Shown: positions 43,076 through 55,621 of the stretch, piece by piece | How positions within the stretch are numbered: the stretch's first letter is position 1 | How the letters are laid out: the number at the start of each line of letters is the position of its first letter | Origin: Gonapodya prolifera JEL478 | Taxonomy: Eukaryota; Monoblepharomycota; Monoblepharidomycetes; Monoblepharidales; Gonapodyaceae | DNA length: 64,000 nt | Direction: 5' to 3' | Assembly: GCA_001574975.1 (NCBI GenBank) | Contig: KQ965866.1 | Span: forward strand, 1-64,000 | Notes under the pieces: model-generated | Seen by the model: only the letters and a program-made list of their open reading frames with translations | What the model was told of the DNA's origin: nothing | Databases searched by the model: none | Translations under genes and position numbers: made by a program

Positions 43076-46000
43076 ATGGCGGACACTCCCCCGCCAGAAC
43101 AACCGTCCCAGCCCGAATCCCCGCCAGAAGCAAGTGCCTCCCAAGGTGGTGATGCGGGACAACCCCAGTCGGACATCCACCGTACACCAGCCCATGGAGA
43201 TGACAAACCAACTGCGAGCGAGCAACCCGAGGTCCCACCACACCACGCGAGCAAGGATACCGCGGGCGACCTACCACCGCAAGAGCAGACGCACTCGGAC
43301 GCTGTAGCGTCGGAAACGACCCCCGAAGTTGAGGTCTCCTCAACCGATGGAGCAAACGTATCTGCAGGTGATAAATTGCTGGAATCGGGGCATAGGTCCC
43401 CTTTCAAACAGCAGGCTAACACTTCGTCACTTGCCTTTTCTCCGTACTCCTTGACTTGTCCGAAGCCGAACCGTCCTCTACCCAAGTTTCCGATCCAGTT
43501 GCAGTCTCTACTTCACACCAAGCCCTCCCACAAGCTCAGCCAGGCGACCACACGGCCTCAAAGGCCGCTGTTGGATCGACGCCTGCTCTGTCCGGATCTA
43601 AGCCTGCTCTCAGTGGATCCAAACCAGCTCTTTCACAATCCAAACCAGTCCTTGCATCATCCCCAGCGCTTGCGGACACGCACACATCAAAACCAGCGCA
43701 TGCTGGCTCCATCGCCGTCATCGCTGACACTAAAAGATCCAATCCTGTACTGAATGGCTCCGCTTCACCTCAAACCGATGCGGTCAGTGCAGACACTGCC
43801 CACGCTGGCTCTTCATCTGCCCTCGCCGATGCTGTAATTTCGAAACCAACGACTGGCTCGATACAAGCCCTTGTTGAAACACGCAGCTCCAAACCAGTGC
43901 TTGCTGGATCAGCTTCCGTTCTTGCTGACGCTCACAGCTCTAAGCCAGCACTGTCGGGATCCACTCCCGCCCTCGCTGAAACTCGCAGTTCCAAATCCGC
44001 ACTCGCAGACGCCAGTGCGGCCCTTCACGACGCTCACAGCTCAAAGCCAGCTCTGGCGGGATCTACTCCAGCCCTAGCCGAAACTCGCAGCTCTAAGCTA
44101 GCACTCGCTGGCTCTAGTGCCGAACCAGCGCTGGCTGGATCGAGTACTGCCCTTCCCGATGTTCACAGCTCAAAGCCAGCGCTGGCAGGATCCACTCCAG
44201 CCCTCGCGGAAACTCGCAGCTCCAAACCCGCACTTGCTGGGTCCAATGCCGCCCTTCCCGGCGCTCACACATCTAAGCCCGCACTGGCGGGATCCACCCC
44301 TGCCCTCGCTGAAACTCGGAGTTCCAAGCCCGTACTCGCAGGCTCTAGTGCTGCCCTGCCGGACGCTCACAGCTCAAAGCCAGCGCTGGCGGGATCAACT
44401 CCCGCCGTCGCCGAAACTCGAAGCTCCAAGCCCGCACTTGCTGGCTCCAGTGCCGCCCTTCCCGATGCGCACAGCTCGAAGCCAGCGCTGACGGAATCCA
44501 CTCTCGCCCTTGCTGAAGCTCGGAGCTCCAAACCTGCACTCGTAGACGCCAGTGCTGCCCTTCCCGATGTTCACAGCTCAAAGCCCGTACTGTCGGGATC
44601 TACTCCAGCCCTCGCCGAAACTCGGAGCTCTAAGCCCGCACTCGCGGGATCCACTCCCGCCCTTGCTGAAACTCGCAGCTCGAAGCCCTCACTCGCAGAC
44701 GCCAGAGCCGCCATTCCGGATGCTCACAGCTCAAAGCCCGCACTGACGGGATCTACTCCAGCGCTCGCCGAAACTCGGAGCTCCAAACCCGCACTCGCAG
44801 ACATCAGTGCTGCCCTTCCCGATGTTCACAGCTCAAAGCCAGCGCTGGTGGGATCCACTCCAGCCCTGGCCGAAACTCGCAGCTCCAAGCCCGCACTCGC
44901 AGGCTCTACTGCTGCCCTGCCGGACACTCACAGCTCAAAGCCAGCGGTGGCTGGATCCAGTGCTACCCTTCCCGATCTTCACAGCTCAAAGCCAGTGCTG
45001 GCGGGATCCAATGCAGCCCTCGCCGAAACTCGCAGCTCCAAACCCGCACTCGCAGACGCCAGTGCCGCCCTTCCCGACGCAAATAGCTCAAAGCCCGCGC
45101 TGGCAGGATCCACTCCCGCCCTTGCGAATAATCACAATTCGAAACCGGCGCTCAATGGGTCCGTCTCTGCTTTAGCCAGTGTTGTCAGCACAGATTCTGG
45201 CCACGTCGACTCATCATCTGCTGTTGTCAACGCTGAAAGCTCGAAACCGGCAACGACTGGCTCGACGCCGGCTCTCGCTGAAACCCGTAGCTCCAAAGCA
45301 GCACTTGCTGGCTCTACCTCCGCTCTTGCCGACGCTCACGGCTCAAAGCCGGTGTTGACGGGATCTTTCCCAGCCCTTGCTGGCGCTCGAAGCTCCAAAC
45401 CAGCACTCGCTGGCTCCAAAATTGGCCTGTCTGACTCTAACGCACCGACGTCATCTGCTCCAGGTATCCTCGGGTCTGAAACACCTCACGACCCCACCAG
45501 CGCACCTCCCGAATCATCTGATGTCCCTGTCGCAAGTGCCTCGAACTCCATACCGGATTCTGATGTCCGTCTTCAGGACGACGTTTCAACCATGCCAATC
45601 ACGACGGAGTGGGGAGAATCGGAACCCACAAATGCAACCATCGAGGCGGATGCGGCACAAATAATGGTGGCAGAAGCCCAGAACGAAGTGAGCATTCTAC
45701 CAATATGGTTTGTTAACCATTCTAACTTGGTATATCGCTCGTCCAGTCAACTCCAGGCGCCCCATCCGACACCCCAGAGACAACCCCGAAAGACGCCGAA
45801 ACTAATGCAAGCACAATTTCGGAGGAAGCAACCAAAATTGAAGATAGACAATCTGGATCCAGGGCAAATGTTGCCGGGTCTAAGTCAGAGCTTGCAGCCT
45901 CCAAGGCACAGTTTTCGGGCGCAAATGTGCAGATCAGAAACTCCAGTCCGCAACTCGCGGGCTCAAAAGCGCAACTTGCGGAGCCGGAGACCAAAGTTGT

Positions 46001-49000
46001 AGATGGCAGTGCTGTCGAAGTGAGTCTCTCGTGGGCTTCCTACAAGCACTCTTCTGACACGTTTAGCACACAGGGCTCCAATATGGGAGACATTCACCTT
46101 GACGAACCAATTCAAGCGCCGGCTCCGCAAGCCGCATCTTCCAACCCTGAGACGGCCGTTGTTGGGGAAACAGCGCCTCGATCGGAGGAAGAGGTCAAAG
46201 CCACCTCTTCCCAGTCCTCTGGAGGGTCAAACCAACAGCTCGCGGATGAGTCAGGGGAGCGTCCTCGTCCAGGCAAGGAAGTCGAGGCAACCGCATTGCC
46301 GCAGTCACAGCCTGAAGCTGGGTCGGAGCGAGAATCAGCACCTGTTGCCGTGTCGACAAAGCAGCTCGCTGGGTCTAAGCAGCAACTTCAAGGGTCGAGG
46401 CCTCAACTCTCTCCGTCCGAGATGGAGCAGAGTTCTGTGACAACCACCCAATCCACGGACGACGGAGCACAAGAGGCGACACCGCCGAACCAGCAAAGCA
46501 CAGCTTCTAAGCAAAACATAGCGGAAGCGGAACGTTCACCAGAAAATCAGACAGGAGTACAGAGAGAGACCGGACAACTCGGGGCGTCAAATCAAGCGCT
46601 AGCGAGGTCGAAGCAGCACTTGGGATCGCAAAAGGAGCTAGGTGACTCGAAGCAAAAGGCGGGATCGAAAGAACAGTTGGTGTCATCAAAGCATGAGTTG
46701 ACTGGGTCCAAACCAGTTTTGTCGGACCACCATGACGAGGGATCGGCAGAGGAGCCATCAGCATTGAACAGTGACCTCGTTGGCTCCAAATCTCATCCCC
46801 ATCTTGTTGATGAATCTGGCGAATCTGTCCCCACCCGTGACCAGCATGATCTTGTCACTTTGGAACCACAAGCGATCGAGCAAGCAGATGCTGCGCGGCA
46901 GGATCTACACGCTGATAATTCTGGGCAACCGCTCGGAGGTTCAAATGAAAGATCCGGATCTCGGAGCGCTTTGGCAGAGCATCCTCAATCTGAAGTAAGT
47001 GATATAGTGTTGATGTTGAAACATAGCGATTTAACTCCCGATCTTCAAATCAAACGAAACCACAGGTTGCACCGGATTCCGTGCGCGATGAGCCTGTACA
47101 AGCGTCGATGGAGGAAGGAGAATCTGTACTTGCTAAACAAGTTCTCTATGGAGCGATGGTAAACCATTCAATACAACACGTGACAGAAGTAGCTACCCAG
47201 CAATCTGCCGATGGAATGGATGAAGTGCTGACGAACCATTCGACGGAAGTGGTAGAACATCTTGCAAGCGAAGCACCTTCGGATACCAAGAAATCGATTC
47301 AAGAGCTTTCCTCGCATAATCAACATCCCGATCATGGAACTGGCCAGACAAACGACGAAGAATTAGAGGTATCTTCGAAGCCACAACTGGCAGATGAGAA
47401 CTCCAATTTCATGCGGAACTCTACCCAGCAGCTGACTATATCCAAACAACAGCCCTTTGATGTATCTTCTGTGGAGCCTAAGCAACTGAACTCCTCAAAG
47501 CCGCAGCTTTTGGAGCATGAGTCGAAAGATACAACGGAGGCAACCCAACACCTTGCCATCTCGAAGGATCAACTCTCAGATGAGGGTTTGAAGGAGTCAG
47601 AAAAGGCACCGCAGCAACAAGTGGACGCTATGGAAACGGAAGCGCGGAGATCGGTGCAACAAATTACTTCATCGAAAGGAGAACTTCCACAAAATCCGCC
47701 AGCTGCGACGGAGCAGCTTGCCTCCTCAAAGCAAAATTTGGTAAACCAAGAGTTATCCGAGAAGAAGTCGACCCAACAGCTGGCCTCGTCAAAGTCTCAA
47801 TTTTCAAAAGAAGAATCGAACGAGATGAATATCTCATCGCAGAAGTTGGTGTCATCTGAACACTACCTAGACAACGAGACGGCGGTTGAGGTGAAGCTCT
47901 CGGGTCCGCAGTTGCCTTTGTCTAAGCAAGAATTATTGAATGGGGCTTCTGTGCAAGCTGAGCATGTTTCATCTTCAATACAGCACGTGGAGAACCAGGA
48001 TGGGACAGAGGGGTCGAGATTAACGGACCAACCGGCTACCTCTGGGGCACACATTTTGGATGTGGCAGAGAATGAGACGAAAGTCCGCGACAAAGAAGTT
48101 CAGGAAGAGCCTGAACTGGAATCGTCGAAGCAAGAGCCTATCGGTGGTGCACGTTTAGATACTGAACCGCTGGTGAACTCGAAACAAAATTTGTTAAGCC
48201 TAGGATTGGGCGCGAAGAGATCCACGGAGCAACGTTCTACGTCAGTGGATCCATCCAATGATAAGATCCAGACCGAGACGAAGAAATCAAAGGAAAATAT
48301 TTCCTCCGAGGATAATCTGGTTGATTCATCGGAGCCTCGGGCTGAACATGCTCCCAAGACTGCATCGTGGGAACAGAAGCTTTCTGGTTCCATGCAGACA
48401 GCTGAAGAGCCACTACAGCCGAAATCCTCCACACAACAGCTCATGGCGTCGCAGAACCAACCCGCGCAGCTAGACGCAAAGAAGTCCACAGAACAGCTTA
48501 CATTATCTAAAGGACAGCTTGTCGGAGTACCAGATGACTCATCAGATGCTTCAATGGGAGTTGCGAAGTCTAACCCAAATTTGAGCGTTCTGAACTCGGA
48601 AACCCCTCGCAACGAATTAAAACAGGATGAGGTCTTTAACTCAAAGCAGCATCTTTCTGAGGCTACGCAGCAGAACGACGCATCATTGTCAACCGCAAAC
48701 GAGGTGAGAACCACTCTTTAGGACTTAGCGTTCCCTCCATTATCATTTCTTCTCGAATCGCCAGACTCCCACGAAAGAAGATTCGACCGACCAAGAAGTA
48801 CAATCGATCCACCAGCCGAAGTCTGAGAATTCTACAGATCAGCTCCTGGAAGCGCATAAGCAGGATCCAGTTGAGGAATCAGCGATTGAATCGAGGGACG
48901 CCTCATCATCGCAGGAGCATCTCCACAAATCGATGGAGCCTACGATGCACACGGTGCCGAACGAGAAGGAAAGATTTGCAAAGGACCTGTCATCGCTGCC

Positions 49001-51866
49001 GCACTCTCAGTTGAGCATGAACGCCTCGAATAATCCTGCGGTGGGGTCCAAACAGCAACTTGTAGACTCCGAGGTGTACGCAACACACAGATCAACACAA
49101 CTTCTCTCTGGTTCCAAGCAGGGCGCAGAAAAAATTGCAGATGATCTAAGGAAATCGGGACAAATTGAAACCAGAAGCTCCACCAAACATCTCGCGAACT
49201 CATCACAAGCACTTGTTGAGACCGACCTTAGCACCGCGCGAAAATCAGCGGAGCGACTGGCTGCATCCAAGCAACGCCTGGCTTCGACTGCAGAAATTGA
49301 CAATCCGGAACAACAGCAACTGTCTTCCTCAAGGCAGCACGTATTTACTTCTCAAAGCAACATAACCTCAAAATCTCGCACCAGCATCAACGGTTCCCGT
49401 CCAACTAGTGCGTCCGCCAAGCGAAGTCAGCCAGAATTGTCGTCCAAGACAGATTTAGGGAATGCGGCTCGCTCAAGTTCTGTTGCAAAATTTGCCGGGG
49501 CTAACAGCGCTGGCTCTATGTCCAGGATTCGGGCTCCGAGTAACAGTGAAATTGCACCTCGTAATGAAACTTTGAGTGGGATTGAACCGTACAGCAAGCC
49601 AAGATCTAAACCCCCTTCTCTTCCCACTTCGCGCCCAAGCTCGGCTCGTCTATCAAATGTTCAACTCATTGGTCGCTCACGGGATCAAAATCTCCAGCAG
49701 GCAGCCCAACGTGTCTCTGATGATCGGCCGATTTTGCCACCCCTTCCCAGACGGACTTCTCTTTCGGGCATTCCAGACCCCGCACCTGCAGAGCAGCTCA
49801 CTCGAAGATCTCCGAGTAAAGACGCAATGAACCAAGCTCCGAAACCTCCAATGAAACGATCGCTTAGCAGCGTCAATATGAAGAGTCGAATCCTTAGCTC
49901 TGGTGCCGTGAATTCCGAATCACGAAACAAACTTCAATCAGCGCAAAGGGTGTCTCAAACGAGACTCGTTTCACCCGTGATTGCTGCTCTCCGCGACCCC
50001 ACTCCAACTCGGAAGGCGCCAAGTCATACCGAGCTTCCTTGGGTTCAGATGGAGGAACCTGTAATGGTCAATGAAGCCGTGGGATCCTCAGAGCCCATGC
50101 TGCAAGATATTCGCGCCACCGAGAAGCCAAAAGATCCCGTTGCTACCTTTGAAGAACGTGTTGAACCAGTCATGATCAGTGCAGCAGTGGGATCTTCTGA
50201 GCCAATGTTATCCAAGGACGCTCCAAGTGAGACACATCATCGTCAATACGCCGAAGAATTTGAAGAGCCCGTCGATTCGATGCCTGTCGGTCCTTCGGAA
50301 GCTCATGGTTACGATGAGGAGACCTTTGACGAGCCAGTCCATACTATTTCCAATGATCAACCAGGCCCTGCAACGTCAGCCTCGGTCGCTAACTCTGGGA
50401 GCAAACAAGTGTTGTCAAAAGCATTGTCTCGAAGCATGGATGCAATCTCCAATCATTCTGTGGGCAGCAAAGGCAATGTCGCTGGTAAACCTACTGGAAG
50501 TCGAGCATCTCTAGGCAGGGGACAAGGAAGCACTCCGGCGCTTAAGCAAGCGGTCGCTAGTACGCCAGTGCTTTCCAAGTCAGCCGGTAGTCGCGAGAAC
50601 GTCATTCAGAGAACTGGAAGCAAACAAAGCGTTACGGGTACTGCTGGGAGCAACGCCAAGATTTCTCATAGCAAGGACGTGCTCGCCAAATCTGGACAAA
50701 GTAATAATGCTCTTTCAAAGCGCCAAGAGGGAAGTAAGGAGCTGCGCGCCAAAGCCGGTGGAAGCAAACACGAGCTTCACAAGCAACCCAGCGAATCTGT
50801 TGTCGGCGGAACGTCAGTCGCGGAGGAGCGTTCTTACAAGGACGATGAGTTCTCTGTGCCCGAGGATAACCACCAAGAGTCTGTCGAGGAAACGCACCAA
50901 GAGATGCCGCGCACGTTGGTGGCCAAAAAGGCTGCCCCTTCAGTTTCGTCCACCGTGAGCAAGGGTAGAACAGCAACGAATAAAATCACACCCAAAACGA
51001 GGACAACACCGATTCCTAAAAAAGGCCAGATGGGCAAGGGAAAAGCCATCGCGACACCTGGTGAATCGGTGGGTACTTATCCTCGTGCTCCATTTTCAAA
51101 CGTCTGATTAGCATGGTTTTCGATGTTTATTCCTAGCAGTCCCACCACGTTGACTATGAATCTATCGTACTGGGTCTTCGCAACCAGATCACAAAGGTAC
51201 GTATTAAGTGGCTCGCTCTCGCATGCTCTACTAATCTGACACATGCCATAGTTGAAGGGGAAAGTCTCGGAACAGGAACAGGCTTTAGAGGAGGGTCAAA
51301 AGAGAGAGCAACATCTGAAAGACGAAGTGCAAACACTGAAGAAGAATCTCAAGGAGGAGATCATGAAAGCGTCGCGCTTGCTGCTGGATCGACAGAAAAA
51401 GGTTCGTCGGATTGCATTTCGATTCTTGAGTCGAAACCTGACAACATCCACTTGCGTTGGAATAACAGGACTACCAAGTCCAAATTGCCAAGCTTCGATC
51501 TCAGATCCAGCACTTGAAATTCAGCTACCGCCCCGCCCCCGAGAAAGCACCCCACACCATAATGCATTCTCCACCCACGACGCAACATTCCCTTTCGCAT
51601 CCCGCTCCGGGAAACAGCCACGCGAGGGTTAAGACAATATCGTTCGAAGATGAAAACGGTGACGGCCCCGACAGCCCGACAACCCCTGGAACTCTCGTTG
51701 GCAGTCCTGTAACGTCGAAGGCCGTCAGCAGAGCGAGTGAGTACGGACTTGCACGGTTTCTCGACTACTTGCTCTCATTATTTTTCGTATTAAAGCGACA
51801 CGGCACGGGAAGCGGCCAGATCCAATCGTCACCGTTATTGCGGAGGCACCAATGCAAATCGTTTGA
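43076..51866 (+). CDS. 2,732-residue Ser/Ala/Pro/Lys repeat protein with C-terminal coiled coil
   Basis: Ten exons: 43076-43367, 43466-45687, 45747-46019, 46074-46994, 47066-48703, 48765-51068, 51137-51196, 51252-51401, 51469-51736, 51796-51866. All phases agree. The N-terminus is acidic and Pro-rich. Exon 2 holds a regular 17-residue repeat (SSKPALAGSTPALAETR). Exons 3-6 carry looser SKxQL / GSKQQL words, then basic Ser-rich sequence (for example SRPTSASAKRSQPELSS) with PVMI(N/S)(E/A)AVGSSEPML pairs. Exons 7-9 form a coiled coil (KGKVSEQEQALEEGQKREQH, DYQVQIAKLRSQIQHLKF). There is no signal peptide or membrane segment. I recognise no family; a filament- or cortex-associated scaffold is a guess. 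Seven consecutive introns are phase 0. Confidence 0.8.
43580..45420 (+). repeat. 17-codon coding repeat with 34-codon higher-order period
   Basis: About thirty units of 51 bases encode SSKPALAGSTPALAETR or SSKPALAGSSAALPDAH, mostly alternating, so the DNA has a 102-base higher-order period. The BamHI-like word GGATC recurs in many units. Units at the edges are diverged (for example THTSKPAHAGS and NHNSKPALNGS), while the middle ones are near-identical, which suggests ongoing unequal exchange. Confidence 0.9.
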
Positions 51867-53155
51867 TGGTCTCCAACTAAGTCTGAAACGCTGTGAAAAT
51901 GCACATTCGTAAATATATAAATATTCAATCAAAAATCATTTGAAAAATAGGTGAAGCGGAAACCTGTGACAGGTGAATTAATTCGAGGGGCTGACTGCAT
52001 TCGCCGACGGGAGGTGCCGAATCATGATCACCGAGTGATGGTCAACCGACATAGGAATAGCCTCAGGGACAAAGCACGGGCTTGAATGTCTGAGCACTGC
52101 ATAGTCTCATGAAGAAAGGGGTGGCATCTTAACAATCTCGTCCAAAGAGCCCTGCCTATGCAAAACTCTCAAGCGTGGAATTTCCGGACTTTTCCGCCCA
52201 AACATCTATCTGGAACTCCGGTTCTTGGTGCTTTCCGGAGTGAAAGTGCACTGACTCAGGCATTGTTCGGGAGGCAAAGGTTTCGCGCCAAGCCAGGGAG
52301 GGAAAGCTGTGGGGCATATTATTTTGGGTCTCAGACTCGTAAATCGTGGTTGAGACGTGAGTTCCTGCGGCGAATATGCTACCCTTTTCTGATCAATTAT
52401 GCAAAGCCTCGCGAACTCCTCGGTGGAACAGTTGAACAAGAAAACGCGCTCGGTGTGATTTCAAATCCTGCTGAGTGAAAGGTGGCCACACCGATCACAC
52501 GGCCCGCCCTTCCTGTCGGTAGAAACAGGCCGGTATTGAGCTAAGAAGTTGTTTCTGCAAAGCGCCGAATCGCGAGGAAATCGAGATGGCCAGCGCAAGG
52601 ACGCAAGGTGGGCTGCACGACATTAATCTCCGTGGCTTTTATGTAACAGCGCCTCGGTCAAATCTACATCTGCGTCCGACTTGGTAACATCTTAGACGAG
52701 ATCAAGGTTCGTGAAACTGCTCGTGTCCTCCGTTCTCTGAAACAGAAGCTGATTCGCCCATTATGGTCCAATCTCTCGCCACAGTTGGCCAAGCTGGGCT
52801 ACCGTAAGCTTCCGATTCATTTGCGACCAGGTCCTCCTGGAATTCAACCCCGCCGTTTTTCTCAGGGCAAGAGCTGAAACGATCATGGGGATTCTTCCTT
52901 AATATGGGTACGTGCGAGCGTCAAGCGTATTGCCTTTCATTTTGTAATGTGGGAACTTTCACTCGTGCTCCAGCAACAAGTCTGGGGTACATTGGTGAGC
53001 CGCGACCTGACGGTCTGCCATCCCAATGCTTCATTCACACCATGAGATACTTCAGGGATCATATCGTCGATTGTGACGCTTTATTCCTTCGCGGTATGTC
53101 GCACGTGAGGAGTGAGATTCCTTCAGAGTTTTCAACCGTGCTCGACTTTTGATAG
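51867..53155. other. Intergenic region with one possible orphan exon
   Basis: 1.29 kb. 52653-52875 is an open frame without ATG, preceded by an acceptor-like TATGTAACAG and ending in TGA; it reads RLGNILDEIKVRETARVLRS and QLAKLGYRKLPIHLRPGPP. It looks protein-like, but I cannot assign it. The expected N-terminal exons of the permease remnant (first helix, SFSII region) were looked for here and not found. Confidence 0.4.
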
Positions 53156-55325
53156 ATCAAAACTGGTGGACCGCAAGCCATGCTCATTGGATGGGTACGT
53201 TTCGTTGCAATGGTCCCCTATCATTTGCGCTTGCTCTCGGCACATTTTCTTTCCACCTGCTAGCCGATCGTCTCCTTCTTCTCAATGTCAACATGCCTCT
53301 CAATGGCGGAAATTTGTTCCGCCTACCCCACCGCCGGTGGACTCTACTACTGGTCCGCAAAGCTCTCAGGAGATGGGTGGGGCCCATATATGGCATGGGT
53401 GACGGTGCGCTGCATTTCCCACGAATTCTCACCTGTGAAGATGGCTTTGAACCCGGATCAAACCTTCTTTGTTTCCAAAAAATAGGGCTGGTTCAACATC
53501 TTGGGCATGCTTGCCGGAACTCCTGCTGCTTCGCTTCAAGTGGCGAGCATCCTCGCCGCCACGATCCAGATCTACAACCCCGACTTTGTTCCCTCTCTCG
53601 GCTGGCTGTAAGGCGTGGCCCTCGTCTACGCGTTCCTCGGCAGCGCGACAAATTCGATCGGAGAAGCCTCCCTGCGTGCCTTCACATGGATCGCGCTCTT
53701 CATTATCGCGACTGGAGTGATCGTGATTGGCGGTGAGTGTTCCCACGAGCTTTGGTATCGCGGTTCACACACTGATGCAAGTCGTGATGGCAGTGCCGCT
53801 TTTGGTGATGTCACCGACAAAGGCGTCGGCATCTTTTGCCTTTGGAACGTTGATTGACAAAACGGGATGGGGAAACAATGCCCTTGTCTTCCAGCTTGGG
53901 TTCCTGTAGGTTTCTCTTCCCATCAATGTCGCCACGAAATTTGCATATTTTACGGTAACTTCCTGTCAGACTGCCCATGTGGTGCTTCTGGGGCTATGAC
54001 GTGTCTGCTCACATTAGCGAGGAGACTGTCGATGCGGACACCACCCCGGCCAAGGGAATCATCTGGGCGCTCGTTCTTTCAATCGTCATTGGCTATATTT
54101 TCCTCATTATCGTGAACTTTGCTGTGACGGATCTCGATGCAATCCTGGACTGTCCGTACAACGAAGACCTTGTGTGCCTTTATTTGCAGGTAAATTCTCA
54201 GAGAGTGCCCGTTGACCGCCAGCTTTTGATCTGAAAAATTTTTGCGTTACGCCCAGGGTACTGGAGGAAGCAAACCAGTGACCTTGTTCCTCAGCATTTG
54301 GACCTTGTTCCAATTTCTATTCAACACCATCACAGGACACAACGGAGTGTCTCGCGCTTTATGTGAGTACAATTTTGTTGAAAAAGCTTGAAGAATTCGA
54401 GATCCCTAATGCTTTTATCAACTTTTCTAGACGCTTTGTGAGTGACACTGGTGGTGCCGACAATGTTCACGTGTTGAGCGCAACCATTACAGGGCGCGGG
54501 ATGGCGGCATTCCGCAATGGTTTGCTTACGTTCATCCAAGGTCTAAGCAGCCTTTAAGAACCATCTGGCTGCACTTTGTCTCGGCTGGTAAGGCTCCGAA
54601 AACGAAATCTCGTTTACTCGGCGACTTTTACAATGTGCACGTTTACAGCCCTGCTGATGCTGATAAACTTTGGGAGCACGCAAACGGTGAACAGCCTGTC
54701 GGCTTTCAGTACAATGGGCTCATACATCGCGTGGGTATCAGTGTTGCTCGAAGACCAGGTGAACGGCTTTTGCAACATGGAATACACAGGTACACCATCC
54801 CAGTTATTTGCAAGCTCGTATGGGCCAGGGACACGTTCAAACAAAGCAAAATCAGTGAGTATTTTACTTTTTGCTTTTCTCGGAGCTGCGTTATGAATTG
54901 CTCCGCGCAGATCTTGGTGCTTGGTCAACAACAATCAACGTCGTTGCTACGCTGTGGCTCGTCTACATGGTTGTCATTTTGTCCATTCCACGCGTGAGTT
55001 GCTCTCTCCGGGTATCTCTTCGCCAGTCAGAGATTGCATCGCTGAAAATTCAATTCCTCATCAAATCCATCCAGAGGTTGCCAGTTACCCGTCTTAACCT
55101 CAACCTCTCCCCCGTCAGTGAGTACTCCATATGACTATGCTCTTACCTAGAAAATCTCCAACCCCTTGCTCTTGTTCTTCAGTGGTTGTTGCAGCGTTCC
55201 TTGCTGTGAACGTTGTTTGGTTCCTCGGTGCCAGGAAAACTTTCATAGGTCCAAGGCAGCACATAAGCGCGGAAGAAGTTGAGGAGCTTGAGAAACCCAA
55301 GCTCGGGGAGGAAGTGAAGGAATGA
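53156..55325 (+). pseudogene. Broken GABA/amino-acid permease (APC family)
   Basis: Recognisable exons run from IKTGGPQAMLIGW (53156-53194) through SMAEICSAYPTAGGLYYWSA, AWVTGWFNILGMLAGTPAAS, FLGSATNSIGEASLRAFTW, PMWCFWGYDVSAHISEET, NGVSRALYALARDGGIPQWF, YTIPVICKLVWARDTF and NLGAWSTTINVVATLWLVYM to FLGARKTFIGPRQHIS and a TGA at 55323-55325. These match the Uga4-type uptake permeases. Two defects: an in-frame TAA at 53609-53611, where the context GWL-stop-GVALVYAFLG suggests a lost tyrosine codon, and no N-terminal exon (first membrane helix) upstream. The splice sites otherwise still work, so the loss looks recent. Confidence 0.8.
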
Positions 55326-55621
55326 GTGGGGCTTTTTTATATTTCTAGCGGACTCCGCTTTTTTTAATTACATAATTTTGAGCCATCATCATTATTGTCT
55401 TTGATCGAAAACACGTGGTAAAAGGTTATTTTTTGGTGGTGGAGAGCGGGGAGGTGTTGTCAGCGAAATGGACCCAATAACACCCCGATAAATCGGTTGG
55501 GTGGGATGGATGTCGTCATCGCACATGAAGGTCATCCCCGCGACCGCCGACTGCATTCACAAGCGACTTTATTTTAATATTTACCAAAAAAAAGAAGATA
55601 ACGAAGCTACAGATGCCAACA

